DNA from: Oscillospiraceae bacterium
Lineage (GTDB): Bacteria > Bacillota > Clostridia > WRLR01
NCBI GenBank assembly: GCA_009777515.1
Contig: WRLR01000026.1
Span: forward strand, 1-41,024
Length of the DNA: 41,024 nucleotides
Reading direction: 5' to 3'
The position numbers and the translations under genes were made by a program. Shown here piece by piece: positions 9,088 to 17,297 of the stretch. Each line of letters begins with the position of its first letter. Position 1 is the stretch's first letter. Under the pieces are notes generated by a model. That model ran no database searches and had not been told where the DNA came from. It saw only the letters and a program-made list of their open reading frames with translations.

Positions 9088-10251
9088 ATGGGTAACAGGC
9101 TTGGAATAGGCGTTATCGGCGCCGGCGCCATCGCGCTGCGTACGGCGTTCGGGCATTTGCAAGAAGAAGATGTAAGCGACAAGCTGTATGTGGCTGCAGT
9201 TTGCGATCCGGTGCCGGGCCGGGCGGCTGCATTGGTAGAAAAAGGGCAGGCGCAAAAAGGCTATTTGAGCCACGAGGAGCTGCTGGCTGACCCTAATGTG
9301 GATGTCGTGACTATGTGCTCGCCGATTGGCCTACATTACGAGCAGGGCTTGGCGGCGATTAACGCGGGAAAGCATGTGCACTTCAACAAAACCATGACTG
9401 TGACATATGACGAGGCTGCCGCCCTTATCGAAGCGGCGAAAAAGAAGGGCGTCAAAATTGTTGCATCGCCCGGGCAAATGATTGCCGCCGCCGCCCAGAG
9501 CAAGAGAAAAGCGATATTGGAAGGGAAAATAGGCAGAGTCGTTTGGGCGACCTGCGGCAGCGGAAACATCGCGCAGTACCACCTGGATGAAAACGAGCGC
9601 CAGGGCAATTTCGGCGAAGAGCCGATCATCCCGGCCTGGTACTATAAAAAACCCGGTGGCGGGCCTTTGTACGACTCAACTATATATGGTTTGCATATGG
9701 TGACAGGGCTATTGGGGCCGGTCAAGAAGGTCGTCGCGTATTCATGTAAGACCCGCGACTCGTTCGAATTCGATGGCCGTACATTGGTAAACGACGCGGA
9801 CGACTGCACGCCCATGCTGCTCGAGTTCGAAAACGGCGCATACTGCATCGTCGCCGCCGTCTCCACACAGTTGCCCCCGGCGTTCTCCGATGGCGTCTAT
9901 GGCCTCGGCGGCAGTATTGTAGGCTCCAAGCTTAATGGCGAGGACTATGAAGAATTCGTATCGCTTTCTCGTTCTTTGGCGCCATTGCCACATGGGTTTG
10001 GCAACCACCCCCAAATGCGGGAGTCACACGTATATGAAGACATTATGCAACTAGTGGATTGGGTGCTGTATGGCGGTAAGCCGCCGCTGTGTTCGGTTGA
10101 GCATGCGGCGCATGTCATTGAAATCATCGATTCCGCATACCAGTCCGCAGAAAGCGACAAAGCTATATACCTCAGATCAACTTTCGCACCAATGACGATT
10201 GATGAAATAAACGAGGCGCTGGCCAACAGGCGGACAAGCACGGTTAAATAG
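9088..10251 (+). CDS. Gfo/Idh/MocA family oxidoreductase
   Basis: This is an NAD(P)-dependent sugar or sugar-acid dehydrogenase. The N-terminal Rossmann fold has GVIGAGAIA (about residues 7-15). The catalytic-lysine segment reads HFNKTMT, where most family members have EKP; the lysine is kept but the preceding Glu and following Pro are replaced. The C-terminal alpha/beta domain includes GGGPLYDSTIYGLHMV, matching the conserved G.D.G.H region with a shifted pattern. ATG 9088 follows GGGGAGG. The 387-residue length is typical. It probably processes sugars released by the lyases, but this is inferred from location only. Confidence 0.9.
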   Translation: MGNRLGIGVIGAGAIALRTAFGHLQEEDVSDKLYVAAVCDPVPGRAAALVEKGQAQKGYLSHEELLADPNVDVVTMCSPIGLHYEQGLAAINAGKHVHFNKTMTVTYDEAAALIEAAKKKGVKIVASPGQMIAAAAQSKRKAILEGKIGRVVWATCGSGNIAQYHLDENERQGNFGEEPIIPAWYYKKPGGGPLYDSTIYGLHMVTGLLGPVKKVVAYSCKTRDSFEFDGRTLVNDADDCTPMLLEFENGAYCIVAAVSTQLPPAFSDGVYGLGGSIVGSKLNGEDYEEFVSLSRSLAPLPHGFGNHPQMRESHVYEDIMQLVDWVLYGGKPPLCSVEHAAHVIEIIDSAYQSAESDKAIYLRSTFAPMTIDEINEALANRRTSTVK

Positions 10252-10277
10252 GCCGGCAAGAACGCGATACTGGCGCC

Positions 10278-10337
10278 GCGCCTGCATGGCGCTGCGCCTA
10301 CATGGACGCCGCCTCTGCATGGACACCGCCCCTGCAT
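10278..10337. repeat. Degenerate 17-bp tandem repeat
   Basis: Three to four imperfect copies of a unit like GCGCCTGCATGGACGCC lie head to tail between the oxidoreductase and the HAD gene. The last copy forms the left arm of the terminator hairpin. It is non-coding, and its reading resembles the short tandem expansions found elsewhere in this window. Confidence 0.7.
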
Positions 10338-10357
10338 AACAAATACTATGCAGGGGC
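10328..10357. terminator. Bidirectional hairpin between convergent genes
   Basis: A perfect 10-bp stem (GCCCCTGCAT, loop of 10 nt, ATGCAGGGGC) lies between the stop of the plus-strand oxidoreductase and the stop of the minus-strand HAD gene. The T-tract is weak (AGCTTTATC), so it is a moderate terminator candidate. Confidence 0.6.
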
Positions 10358-10405
10358 AGCTTTATCATATAGGCGTGGCGTTTGTCATAATAAAACATCT
10401 CGCCC

Positions 10406-11146
10406 CTATAATTTCTGGAGAGCCTCGATCAGCTCGCGCCAGTCGCGGATATGCAGATGATCGTAGTCCGGTTTGATCTGCCCGCCGCGCTCCCTGTACC
10501 AGCACTCTATCTCACTCTCGTACCACACGGGAAAAATCCCCACCGAATGCGCGCCGATAATATCGTAATCCACACTGTCGCCGCAATACCAAGCGTCGGC
10601 GGCATCCAGGCCGGCTTTCCTCAGCGCCAGCTCAAAAATCATTTTGTTGGGTTTTCTGACGACATATTCGCTGGAGGCGACGGCAAACTCGAAGCTGTTG
10701 CCCGGCAGCACGCTGTCAATCCTCTGCCGCAGAGCCGCTCCGCTGAACGATATATTGCTGATGACAGCCGTCCTTATGCCCACCAAGCGCAAATAATCAA
10801 GCACCTCTCCTATGTGTGGCATCGCATGCGCGGGCGCGGCATTGTCCCAATAAATTTTTTCTATTTTATCAGGTGACAGATCGATTTTGACCTGCATATA
10901 TTCGTACAATAAATTTTGAACTTTGTGCTCATGGGCCTCCACGCCATGTTTGCGCGCCATTTGTGTCGTCACGCCGAATAAATTATTAGATAAAGCAGCC
11001 AACTGCTCCGCCGTAGCGCCGCTTTTATTCGAGACTGCATGCTTCAATACAACCTCCATCCCCCGGGTCCCATCCCACTTGTCTTCATATACCAATGTGT
11101 GCCCGTAGTCGAATATGATCATTTTGGGTTTACTATATTTAAGCAT
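10406..11146 (-). CDS. HAD family hydrolase
   Basis: This is a haloacid dehalogenase superfamily phosphatase, probably cytosolic. Motif I is IIFDYGHTLV (residues about 10-19): the nucleophile Asp is present, but the second Asp of the usual DxD is Gly. Motif II is VISNIS, motif III lies in VVRKPNKMIF (Lys), and motif IV is YCGDSVDYDIIGA. A four-helix cap lies between motifs I and II. ATG 11146 is preceded by GGGAGGA. The 246-residue length is normal. Substrate unknown; the missing acid/base Asp could mean a slow phosphatase or another chemistry. Confidence 0.85.
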   Translation of the reverse strand: MLKYSKPKMIIFDYGHTLVYEDKWDGTRGMEVVLKHAVSNKSGATAEQLAALSNNLFGVTTQMARKHGVEAHEHKVQNLLYEYMQVKIDLSPDKIEKIYWDNAAPAHAMPHIGEVLDYLRLVGIRTAVISNISFSGAALRQRIDSVLPGNSFEFAVASSEYVVRKPNKMIFELALRKAGLDAADAWYCGDSVDYDIIGAHSVGIFPVWYESEIECWYRERGGQIKPDYDHLHIRDWRELIEALQKL

Positions 11147-11306
11147 TTACTATATCCTCCCGCTATAAGCCGACCCGCCCCGACCCGCTATTACATATAT
11201 CTATATAGTATAACATTTAATAAATTTATCTATTTTTAATTTTGGGGTATTAATCATGCCACCAATTAATGAAATTTAAAATATAAATCCGTTATGTGAT
11301 ATACTA

Positions 11307-11358
11307 TCGCCGAAAGGCGAGACCGCAGCGCGGTCAGGGTGGTCAGGGTGGTCAGGTT
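11307..11358 (+). repeat. Two small hairpins and a 9-bp triple repeat in a 5' leader
   Basis: A TCGCC-GAAA-GGCGA tetraloop hairpin (11307-11320) is followed by GACCGC-AGC-GCGGTC (11321-11335) and then three tandem copies of GGTCAGGGT (11332-11358, the last imperfect). They lie in the 249-bp divergent region, just upstream of the nitrilase-family gene. They may form its leader RNA or be replication-slippage products. Confidence 0.6.
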
Positions 11359-11395
11359 TGAATAATATACGTACAGACCAAAGGATGGTTTGATT

Positions 11396-12244
11396 ATGAG
11401 TAGAACGGCAAAAATAGGGATATTCCAGGTCGTCGCCGACTACAGTTGGGCGCCGGACAAATGCGTCGAACATATGCTGGAGCTGGCGGAGGAGTGCCTG
11501 AAGGAAAAAGCGGACGTCGTGACCATGCCGGAGTGGTACCAGTACAAGACCGGCGAGGCCGCAAACGTAGAAAAATCCAAGCTGTACATAGACGATAATC
11601 TGGAACGCAGTTCCAAGCTGGCAAAAAAATATGGCGCATATGTCGTGACATGGGACTTGGAGCATACCGCCGACGGCAAGGTGTATAACACGTCATTCAT
11701 ATACGGCAGGGACGGTTCGGAAGTGGGGCGTTTCAGAAAAGTCCACCCGACGTCGGGCGAACTGGGGTACGGCATTTCGCGCGGCCACGACTTCCCCGTG
11801 TTCGAGTTGGATTTTGCCAAAGTGGGCATCATGATCTGCTTTGACAACAAATTCCCGGAATCCGCCGGGATTCTAGCCCGCAACGGAGCGGAGATCATCC
11901 TTTACCCCCTGTACGGCGAATGGGGGGACATGGCGCCAAGTGACCTGTGGGAGGTCTGCCTGCGCGCGAGGGCCATCGACAACGGGGTCTACATAGTGCC
12001 CAGCCAGCTCAACAACGGGATCATGTACAAAACAAGGACCGCCTACACCGGCATCGTGTCGCCCGGCGGGCATGTGGTGAAGACGCTGGACGAACCGGGG
12101 TCGCATGCCGTCGTGGAAATCGATTTGGAAAAGTTGGACGAAAAGCACGTGAACCGAGGCAAGAACGAAATTGCTCGGTTCAGGGCGGGCATGTTAAAGG
12201 CGCGGAACTACGCGGCGTATAAGATATTATCACAGGAGCCGTGA
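11396..12244 (+). CDS. Carbon-nitrogen hydrolase (nitrilase superfamily)
   Basis: This predicted amidase hydrolyses a non-peptide C-N bond. The Glu-Lys-Cys triad is visible: E46 in MPEW, K115 in RKVHP and C148 in MICFDNKFPE. The sandwich fold is complete over 282 residues, close to the family norm. ATG 11396 follows AAAGGA at good spacing. The substrate could be an amide or carbamoyl group on an amino-sugar breakdown product, which would fit the neighbouring lyases, but this is inference. It converges on the beta-helix gene with only an 18-bp gap and no clear terminator. Confidence 0.9.
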   Translation: MSRTAKIGIFQVVADYSWAPDKCVEHMLELAEECLKEKADVVTMPEWYQYKTGEAANVEKSKLYIDDNLERSSKLAKKYGAYVVTWDLEHTADGKVYNTSFIYGRDGSEVGRFRKVHPTSGELGYGISRGHDFPVFELDFAKVGIMICFDNKFPESAGILARNGAEIILYPLYGEWGDMAPSDLWEVCLRARAIDNGVYIVPSQLNNGIMYKTRTAYTGIVSPGGHVVKTLDEPGSHAVVEIDLEKLDEKHVNRGKNEIARFRAGMLKARNYAAYKILSQEP

Positions 12245-12262
12245 GGGCGCCTATGCTCCATG

Positions 12263-14551
12263 TTATTTCCGCTTGTACTTCCCCTGCGGGCCCGTCTGGC
12301 GGATGTCGAGCGACACAATCCCCATCGCGCGTGCGGGGGAATTCTCCGACAATCTAAAATCGTCGTTGGCAGGGTCGACCAACAGCGGGTCCACGCCATA
12401 TGTACTGGACGTGTCGTGCCCGATGTTGCGCAGGACATCCAAGTCCTCGTCAAGCGGCAGCCGCCTGTCGGCGCGCCCCCACACCTTGTAAAAATGGTGG
12501 TCGGAACGCGGCACGCAGCGGTCGCCTGTGTAGCGGAAATACATGTTGTTATCTATAATCATGGTACTGGCTTCCGCCAGCTCATATATATTACCGAAAA
12601 CATACGAATCCCCGAAAATATCGATGTATATATTCTTCTCAAAGCTGCCGCGCCCCGGCATGCCCCACTTGGTGGTGTAGGCCATCATCCGGTCGGGGTC
12701 CACGTCGTAGATTATATTATTGTTGAAATAATTTTGGCGTTTGAACTCGTATGCAGCGCAGTTCGTGTGTGCGATGACGTTTTCGACCAGGTACGTGTCG
12801 AGCTGATCGTCGTCCGTGCGCACCGCGCCCGCGAGCCCCTCCCCCGGCGCGGAATAGATGTGGTGGACATAATTGCGCCGGAAGATATTGCCGGGGCCGC
12901 ACCCGGACGCATTTATCGACGAGCCGTCGCTCAGCATCTTCAGGCAATGTTCCACATTGTTGTATTCGATCAGGTTGTTGCGCGAGTGCGTGTACTTAAT
13001 GACGTCCTCCCATTTAAACACGGGTAGCTCGATCTCGTTCCAGCGCATGCATTTGCCGAACTCGCGTTGCTCGCGCAGCGCCGGGTTGGAATAATATTGA
13101 TACCTGACGCCGTTCAAGCATATAGCCACGCGCGGCATATTGTATATGTGGTTGTGCGCTATCCGGTTCTCCCCGCTTTGGAAAATGTTGACGCCGTTCC
13201 CATGGTGGTAGAGCAGCCCAAGGTCGTGTATGACATTGTTTATGACGGAGTTTTGCATATTGACGTCTTTTGTGCCGGGGCCGTAGCCCAGAATGTCCAC
13301 GCCGCTCTGGCCCAGGTAGCTCAGCTCGCAGCCGATGACGAAGCAGTGTTGCGCGTAGTTGTCGAAGCGGATGCCCGAGCCGCCGCTCAGCGTGAACACG
13401 CAGTCCTCCACGCCGCAGCGCCGCGCGTTCTTGAAGCGCACGAGCGCGTCGGCCTTGTCCAGCATCCCCCAGTCATGCTGCATCGAGGCGTCGCGCGTCG
13501 TCCAGGTGTCGCGCTTCGCGCACGTAAATGTCAGCCCCCGGAACATGATCCCCGAAGCCGGGGCGTCGTTGCTGCCGACCGTGTCGCCCACCCCCTCCAC
13601 GCGGATGAGTTCTTTGAGCGTGGGCGCGTATACGCCGATAGGCTGGGCGCCGGATCCCGAGGCCCTAGGTCCGGAAGTCCTTGGCCATAGGTATACCTTT
13701 TTCTTTAGCGTGTCCACCGCCCATTGGCCTTCGCCGCTGATGTACTCGATGCGGTTCTCGACTGCGACGGTGGGCTTTCGCCCGAACGACGAAAACGGGA
13801 CCGTCCCGTGGACGCTGACGCACGCCGTCCTGGTGGACTCGTCGACATACGACAGCGGGAGCAGGTTCATCGTAGAGCTGCGCGGCCTGGAGTACAGTTC
13901 AACGTCGCGCAGGTTGTCCCAGTTCTTGATGAAGCCCTCGGGATAGCGGAAGACATAGCGCCGCTTGGCGTTGTCGTCCAGCTCGTCGATGTTCGGGTTC
14001 CCTGTGGGCGGCAGAGGCTCCCGGGCTTGCACGGACTCGTGGCTGTTTTCCGGCCCCGGGAAGAACAACTCGGAGCGAGACCTGGGCAAAAGACCGGCGC
14101 CGTCAAACATCGACGTGCACAGCCCGACAGCGTCGGGTAAGTCCGCTTCCCAAACCTTGCCTGCGGCCGCAGCGTTCACGGGTTCGGCGGTAGGCCTCCA
14201 GCCCTCGATGGGGCATGCGCTTGTAAAGACCGGCTTCTCGTCTCCATGTGCCTTGTAGACTACCCTTTTATACCAATGGGCGGAGTCCTCGACGTCAAAC
14301 GCGACCGTTTTGTCGAGCCTGTAGACGCCGCCCCGTATCTCGACAATGACGTCAAAGCGTTGCAAGTGGCGGATCGTGGCCGTGTTGTCGGTCGGATCGT
14401 GAGGTTTTAGAGCTCGGACTGCCAGCCTTGCGCGGTCGAGCGTTTTAAACGGCCCGTCGGTTTTGTCGGCGCTGGTCGCGGGCAGCGTCCCCGACCACGC
14501 GTCGTCCCCGTCTGTAGCAACATAAAAAGATGGAGCAGTAAATTCCAGCAT
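12263..14551 (-). CDS. Right-handed parallel beta-helix protein, possibly a glycoside hydrolase
   Basis: The 762-residue protein begins with FYVATDGDDAWSGTL followed by DGPFKTLDRARLAVRAL, an arrangement common in beta-helix glycoside hydrolases and lyases such as the GH141-like group. Residues 150-320 form an inserted beta-sandwich-like segment (SPRP..., YLWPRTSG). Residues 340-640 hold repeated coils with runs such as NNVIHDLGLLYHHGNGVNI, ENRIAHNHIYN and NLIEYNNVEH, typical of Asn-ladder beta-helices. No signal peptide is visible. The start at 14551 is preceded by GGGAGA. Family assignment is from memory of signature segments and is not certain; a polysaccharide-degrading role fits the locus. 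Confidence 0.75.
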   Translation of the reverse strand: MLEFTAPSFYVATDGDDAWSGTLPATSADKTDGPFKTLDRARLAVRALKPHDPTDNTATIRHLQRFDVIVEIRGGVYRLDKTVAFDVEDSAHWYKRVVYKAHGDEKPVFTSACPIEGWRPTAEPVNAAAAGKVWEADLPDAVGLCTSMFDGAGLLPRSRSELFFPGPENSHESVQAREPLPPTGNPNIDELDDNAKRRYVFRYPEGFIKNWDNLRDVELYSRPRSSTMNLLPLSYVDESTRTACVSVHGTVPFSSFGRKPTVAVENRIEYISGEGQWAVDTLKKKVYLWPRTSGPRASGSGAQPIGVYAPTLKELIRVEGVGDTVGSNDAPASGIMFRGLTFTCAKRDTWTTRDASMQHDWGMLDKADALVRFKNARRCGVEDCVFTLSGGSGIRFDNYAQHCFVIGCELSYLGQSGVDILGYGPGTKDVNMQNSVINNVIHDLGLLYHHGNGVNIFQSGENRIAHNHIYNMPRVAICLNGVRYQYYSNPALREQREFGKCMRWNEIELPVFKWEDVIKYTHSRNNLIEYNNVEHCLKMLSDGSSINASGCGPGNIFRRNYVHHIYSAPGEGLAGAVRTDDDQLDTYLVENVIAHTNCAAYEFKRQNYFNNNIIYDVDPDRMMAYTTKWGMPGRGSFEKNIYIDIFGDSYVFGNIYELAEASTMIIDNNMYFRYTGDRCVPRSDHHFYKVWGRADRRLPLDEDLDVLRNIGHDTSSTYGVDPLLVDPANDDFRLSENSPARAMGIVSLDIRQTGPQGKYKRK

Positions 14552-14765
14552 GGCATTCTCCCAAATATTAATATTATGGCTCCGGCTAAGCGTAGTGTCG
14601 TCAGCAGATGCCGGACATCCAAGTCAGCATACCACAACCCGAGAGCATATTCAATTAATATGCGCCTATACATTTGTTGCATATGTATACATATATGTTT
14701 ATCGATTATGCAATCAAAACAAATATTTACTGTATTAATGTGCTAATATTGCGTAATTTACAGGC
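14552..14765. other. AT-rich divergent intergenic segment
   Basis: This non-coding stretch lies between the divergent beta-helix gene and the promoter of the structured RNA. It is AT-rich with short self-complementary runs (such as CATATGTATACATATATG near 14684-14701). I see no gene in it. It should hold the beta-helix gene's promoter, but no convincing -35/-10 pair was found. Confidence 0.5.
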
Positions 14766-14795
14766 TTGACATGGGCGCGGTATTGGGTGTAGTAT
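14766..14795 (+). promoter_or_regulatory. Sigma-A-type promoter of the structured leader
   Basis: A consensus TTGACA (14766-14771) is separated by 18 bp from TAGTAT (14790-14795). A small inverted repeat AACG-TAATTT-CGTT follows immediately (about 14797-14810) and could bind a regulator at the start site. Transcription would begin near 14802. Confidence 0.6.
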
Positions 14796-14801
14796 AACGT
14801 A

Positions 14802-15086
14802 ATTTCGTTAATATAATAAAGGTTTATACATTTTAATGTTATTTATTTTGCAATGCAGTTCCCGGCGACAGCGCCGAATGCATGTATGTCTTATTACGCG
14901 GCCGCCCCGGCCAGCCCCAAGCGCGTATTAGCGCGGATCCGCAAGGATCGGGGCCGTCGGTGCGGGCGCTGTTTGGCGTTACATCGGCGGAGCGGGCGGA
15001 CTGTATTTTATAGATAACGGCGAATTATTAGCGTTATCATGCAAACCCAAAACTCCAGGCGATATGACGCCCGGGGTTTTTTTTAT
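14802..15086 (+). ncRNA. Structured leader RNA or sRNA of unknown class
   Basis: About 285 nt lie between a consensus promoter and an intrinsic terminator without coding potential. Paired elements seen by eye are an outer stem TTTGCA/TGCAAA (14847-14852 with 15040-15045), and a stem-loop ATGCA...CGGCG-ACAG-CGCCG...TGCAT (14853-14883). A three-way junction is closed by GCCCC/GGGGC (14914-14918 with 14950-14954) and contains GCGC-GTATTA-GCGC and GATCC-GCAA-GGATC. A 7-bp stem GATAACG/CGTTATC (15013-15019 with 15032-15038) precedes the terminator. The layout resembles a riboswitch or attenuator controlling the ABC exporter operon that starts 65 nt later. It does not match any riboswitch consensus I know. 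Confidence 0.5.
15050..15086 (+). terminator. Intrinsic terminator before the ABC exporter operon
   Basis: The arms 15050-15061 and 15068-15079 form a 12-bp stem with one mismatch and one G-U pair around an ATATGA loop, followed by an eight-T run and further T-rich sequence. It ends the structured RNA 65 nt upstream of the ATPase gene, so read-through must be allowed for the operon to be expressed from the upstream promoter. Confidence 0.8.
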
Positions 15087-15150
15087 TTTATTTTCATCTT
15101 TGCAGTGTGAAATCTATTTTTCCGGGAATACAGGAAGCGGGTGAACAATC

Positions 15151-16287
15151 ATGGGAGCAGCAGTATTGGGCGAGGCTAAAAACGGCGCGATACAGACGCG
15201 CGGTCTGTCGAAAACATTTCGCGCCAAGGTGAAGTCGGAAGGGCTCGCGGCGAGCTTTAAAGCATTGGTCAGGCCGGAATGGCGCACTGTCGAGGCCGTG
15301 CGCGGCATCGATCTGGACGTCGGGCGCGGCGAGATCGTTGCGTTCATCGGTCCGAACGGCGCAGGCAAATCCACATTCATCAAAATGATGTGTGGTATTT
15401 TGCATCCGTCGGGCGGGGAGATATCGGTGCTGGGCATATCCCCACAGCGCGAGCGGCGCCGCCTCGCCATGAGGATTGGCGCGGTGTTCGGCCAGAAGTC
15501 GCAGCTCTGGCTGCATCTGCCGGCGGTTGACAGCTTCACGCTGCTCGCGGCAATATATGAAATCGGGGAGGCCGAGCGCAAGCGGCGCGTGGGAGAGCTT
15601 ACGGAACTGTTCGGTCTGGCGGAATTTATCCGTACGCCGGTGAGGAAGCTTTCGCTCGGCCAGCGCGTGCGCTGCGAGGTGGCGGCGTCGCTCCTGCACG
15701 ACCCGGAGATACTGTTCCTCGACGAGCCGACCATCGGGCTGGACGTCGTTGTTAAGCAGGCGATACGGGAGCTGATTGTCAGCCGCAACAGGGAGCAGGG
15801 CACGACTGTTTTCCTTACGAGCCACGATCCAGCCGATATAGAGCAGTTGTGCAGGAGGGCGGTCGTCATCGACCATGGCTCTATCGTGCTGGATCAGCCG
15901 GTGGACACAATGCGTTCGGAGTATCTGGAAAAAAAGCTCATCGACGTGACGTTTAGCGTGCCGCAGTCGATACCAAAGCTGCCCGGGGTGAGCGCTGTAG
16001 CGCGAGCCGGGGACGGCGGAGGAGACGGGGGCGTGAACGGGAACGGGAACGGAAACGGGAACGGAAACGGGAACGGGGACAGCGATACTCGAACCAAAAC
16101 CCGCGATACACAGGCGCTGCGTTGGACGCTGAGCGTCGACACCGCCGCGCGCCCCATTGGCGAAGTCATGGCGCGGCTTTCGGCGCTGGGGAACGTTATG
16201 GACATCACTATCAACAACCCGCCAATGGAAGAAATTATCACGGCGATATTCGAGAGCCAAAAAAAGGACGCGGGGGGCGATTTATGA
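15151..16287 (+). CDS. ABC transporter ATP-binding protein (ABC-2 exporter type)
   Basis: This is the cytosolic ATPase of an ABC-2 exporter, in the group with a long N-terminal extension before the first strand (COG4586-like, NatA-related). Walker A is GPNGAGKS (residues about 67-74), the signature is LSLGQRVRCE, Walker B is ILFLDEPT and the switch His lies in TSHDP. After residue 285 a Gly/Asn repeat (16033-16078) joins a small C-terminal domain. The start codon ATG 15151 has only a distant purine-rich site (AGGAAG), so translation may be weak or regulated. Its stop overlaps the first permease start (ATGA). Substrate unknown. Confidence 0.92.
   Translation: MGAAVLGEAKNGAIQTRGLSKTFRAKVKSEGLAASFKALVRPEWRTVEAVRGIDLDVGRGEIVAFIGPNGAGKSTFIKMMCGILHPSGGEISVLGISPQRERRRLAMRIGAVFGQKSQLWLHLPAVDSFTLLAAIYEIGEAERKRRVGELTELFGLAEFIRTPVRKLSLGQRVRCEVAASLLHDPEILFLDEPTIGLDVVVKQAIRELIVSRNREQGTTVFLTSHDPADIEQLCRRAVVIDHGSIVLDQPVDTMRSEYLEKKLIDVTFSVPQSIPKLPGVSAVARAGDGGGDGGVNGNGNGNGNGNGNGDSDTRTKTRDTQALRWTLSVDTAARPIGEVMARLSALGNVMDITINNPPMEEIITAIFESQKKDAGGDL
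16033..16078 (+). repeat. Hexanucleotide (GGAACG) repeat coding Gly-Asn
   Basis: About seven tandem copies of GGRAACG-type hexamers encode a (Gly-Asn)n linker within the ATPase. Alternating GGGAAC and GGAAAC units suggest slippage expansion with later drift. Confidence 0.85.
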
Positions 16288-17078
16288 AAAAGTTACGCAA
16301 AGCTTATATAATCGCACGCGTGGGCCTGTCGAACGCGATAAATTACCGGGCGTCGCTGATAACGGGGTTTATCGCCTATACGCTATACATATACATATTT
16401 ATGGGGCTATGGCGGGCGATATATCAGGAGAGCAGCGTCCATGGCTATACATATGTTCAGATTGTGTGGTATTTGACGCTGACGGAGCTCGTCGGCTTCT
16501 TCGCCGGTGGCATCGGCGTCTACCGCATCATGAACGACGACGTCAAAAACGGCGCAATCGCATACCTGATCGGGCGCCCGATCCACTACATCGCATACCA
16601 ACTGTCCAACGCCGCAGGGCAGGCCATATTCAACTTCATTACATACGGCGCGCTGGCTGCGCTGCTCGGGTTCGTATTCGTCGGCCCGCTTCCGGGGTTT
16701 TCGCCGGCCCATGCACCGGCCATGTTCATCTCGGTGCTGCTGGGGTTCCTGCTGCAGTTTTTCCTCATGACACTCATAGGGCTGTCGGCGTTTTTTATCG
16801 AGGACAACTTCGCCATGTACCTGATCTTCAGCAAGCTGACATTCATGCTCGGGACATTTTTACCGGTCGAGTTCCTGCCGCCGTGGCTCGCGCAAATAGC
16901 TAAAGCGCTGCCCTTCTCATATATAAGCTGGGCGCCGGCGAAACTGTTCGTGGATTTTTCGTACGCCCTGTTCGCCGAGCTGGTCCCCATCCAGCTCATG
17001 TGGACGGTGCTCGTAGCAGCGCTCTCCCTGCTCTGCTACCGCGCGGGCGCGCGCAGGCTGCAGATCAACGGCGGCTGA
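16284..17078 (+). CDS. ABC-2 type permease subunit 1
   Basis: This 264-residue integral membrane protein has six predicted helices, starting after the basic end MKKLRKAYIIAR. It matches the COG4587-like partner of the upstream ATPase: a first helix ending in the SLITGFIAYTLYIYIFMGLW region, and a C-terminal helix followed by the basic RAGARRLQINGG. The ATG at 16284 overlaps the ATPase stop, showing translational coupling. Its natural partner permease now lies 1.9 kb downstream because of the IS insertion. Confidence 0.88.
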   Translation: MKKLRKAYIIARVGLSNAINYRASLITGFIAYTLYIYIFMGLWRAIYQESSVHGYTYVQIVWYLTLTELVGFFAGGIGVYRIMNDDVKNGAIAYLIGRPIHYIAYQLSNAAGQAIFNFITYGALAALLGFVFVGPLPGFSPAHAPAMFISVLLGFLLQFFLMTLIGLSAFFIEDNFAMYLIFSKLTFMLGTFLPVEFLPPWLAQIAKALPFSYISWAPAKLFVDFSYALFAELVPIQLMWTVLVAALSLLCYRAGARRLQINGG

Positions 17079-17110
17079 TCCGCTTTGCAATTAATAATAA
17101 ATAAAATCCA

Positions 17111-17129
17111 TACACGGCGCGATGAAGAC
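17111..17129 (+). repeat. Left half of palindromic repeat copy A, cut by the IS
   Basis: The left arm GGCGCGAT (17116-17123) and loop GAAGAC (17124-17129) of a palindromic unit end exactly at the IS boundary. The matching right arm ATCGCGCC follows the IS at 18920. GAAGAC is duplicated on both sides as the 6-bp target site. Confidence 0.85.
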
Positions 17130-17238
17130 AGAGGCTGCTGAAAAAGTGGCAAGGCCTCTGCCAATTTGATATCAATGCATATGATATATGTTATAGCCGA
17201 AAAAAGCCATAGCCAGGCGATAGAATACGAGTCAATTA

Positions 17239-17267
17239 TTGCATAATAACACAATATGTGGTATAAT
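17239..17267 (+). promoter_or_regulatory. Transposase promoter
   Basis: TTGCAT (17239-17244), a 17-bp spacer and a perfect TATAAT (17262-17267) lie 31 bp upstream of the transposase start. The AAGGAGAT ribosome binding site follows at about 17281. Confidence 0.75.
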
Positions 17268-17297
17268 CTCCATATAAAGACAAGGAGATTAAACCAA

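Noticed and set aside
11332-11358. GGTCAGGGT repeats as replication iterons or a regulator array
   Set aside because: Only three short copies, next to simple hairpins, with no replication gene nearby.
12260-13690. Two plus-strand open frames opposite the beta-helix gene
   Set aside because: Codon-phase shadows of a GC-rich gene whose minus-strand product has recognisable beta-helix repeats.
15094-16260. Long minus-strand open frame opposite the ABC ATPase
   Set aside because: The plus-strand protein has all ABC motifs; the antisense reading has none and no start signals.
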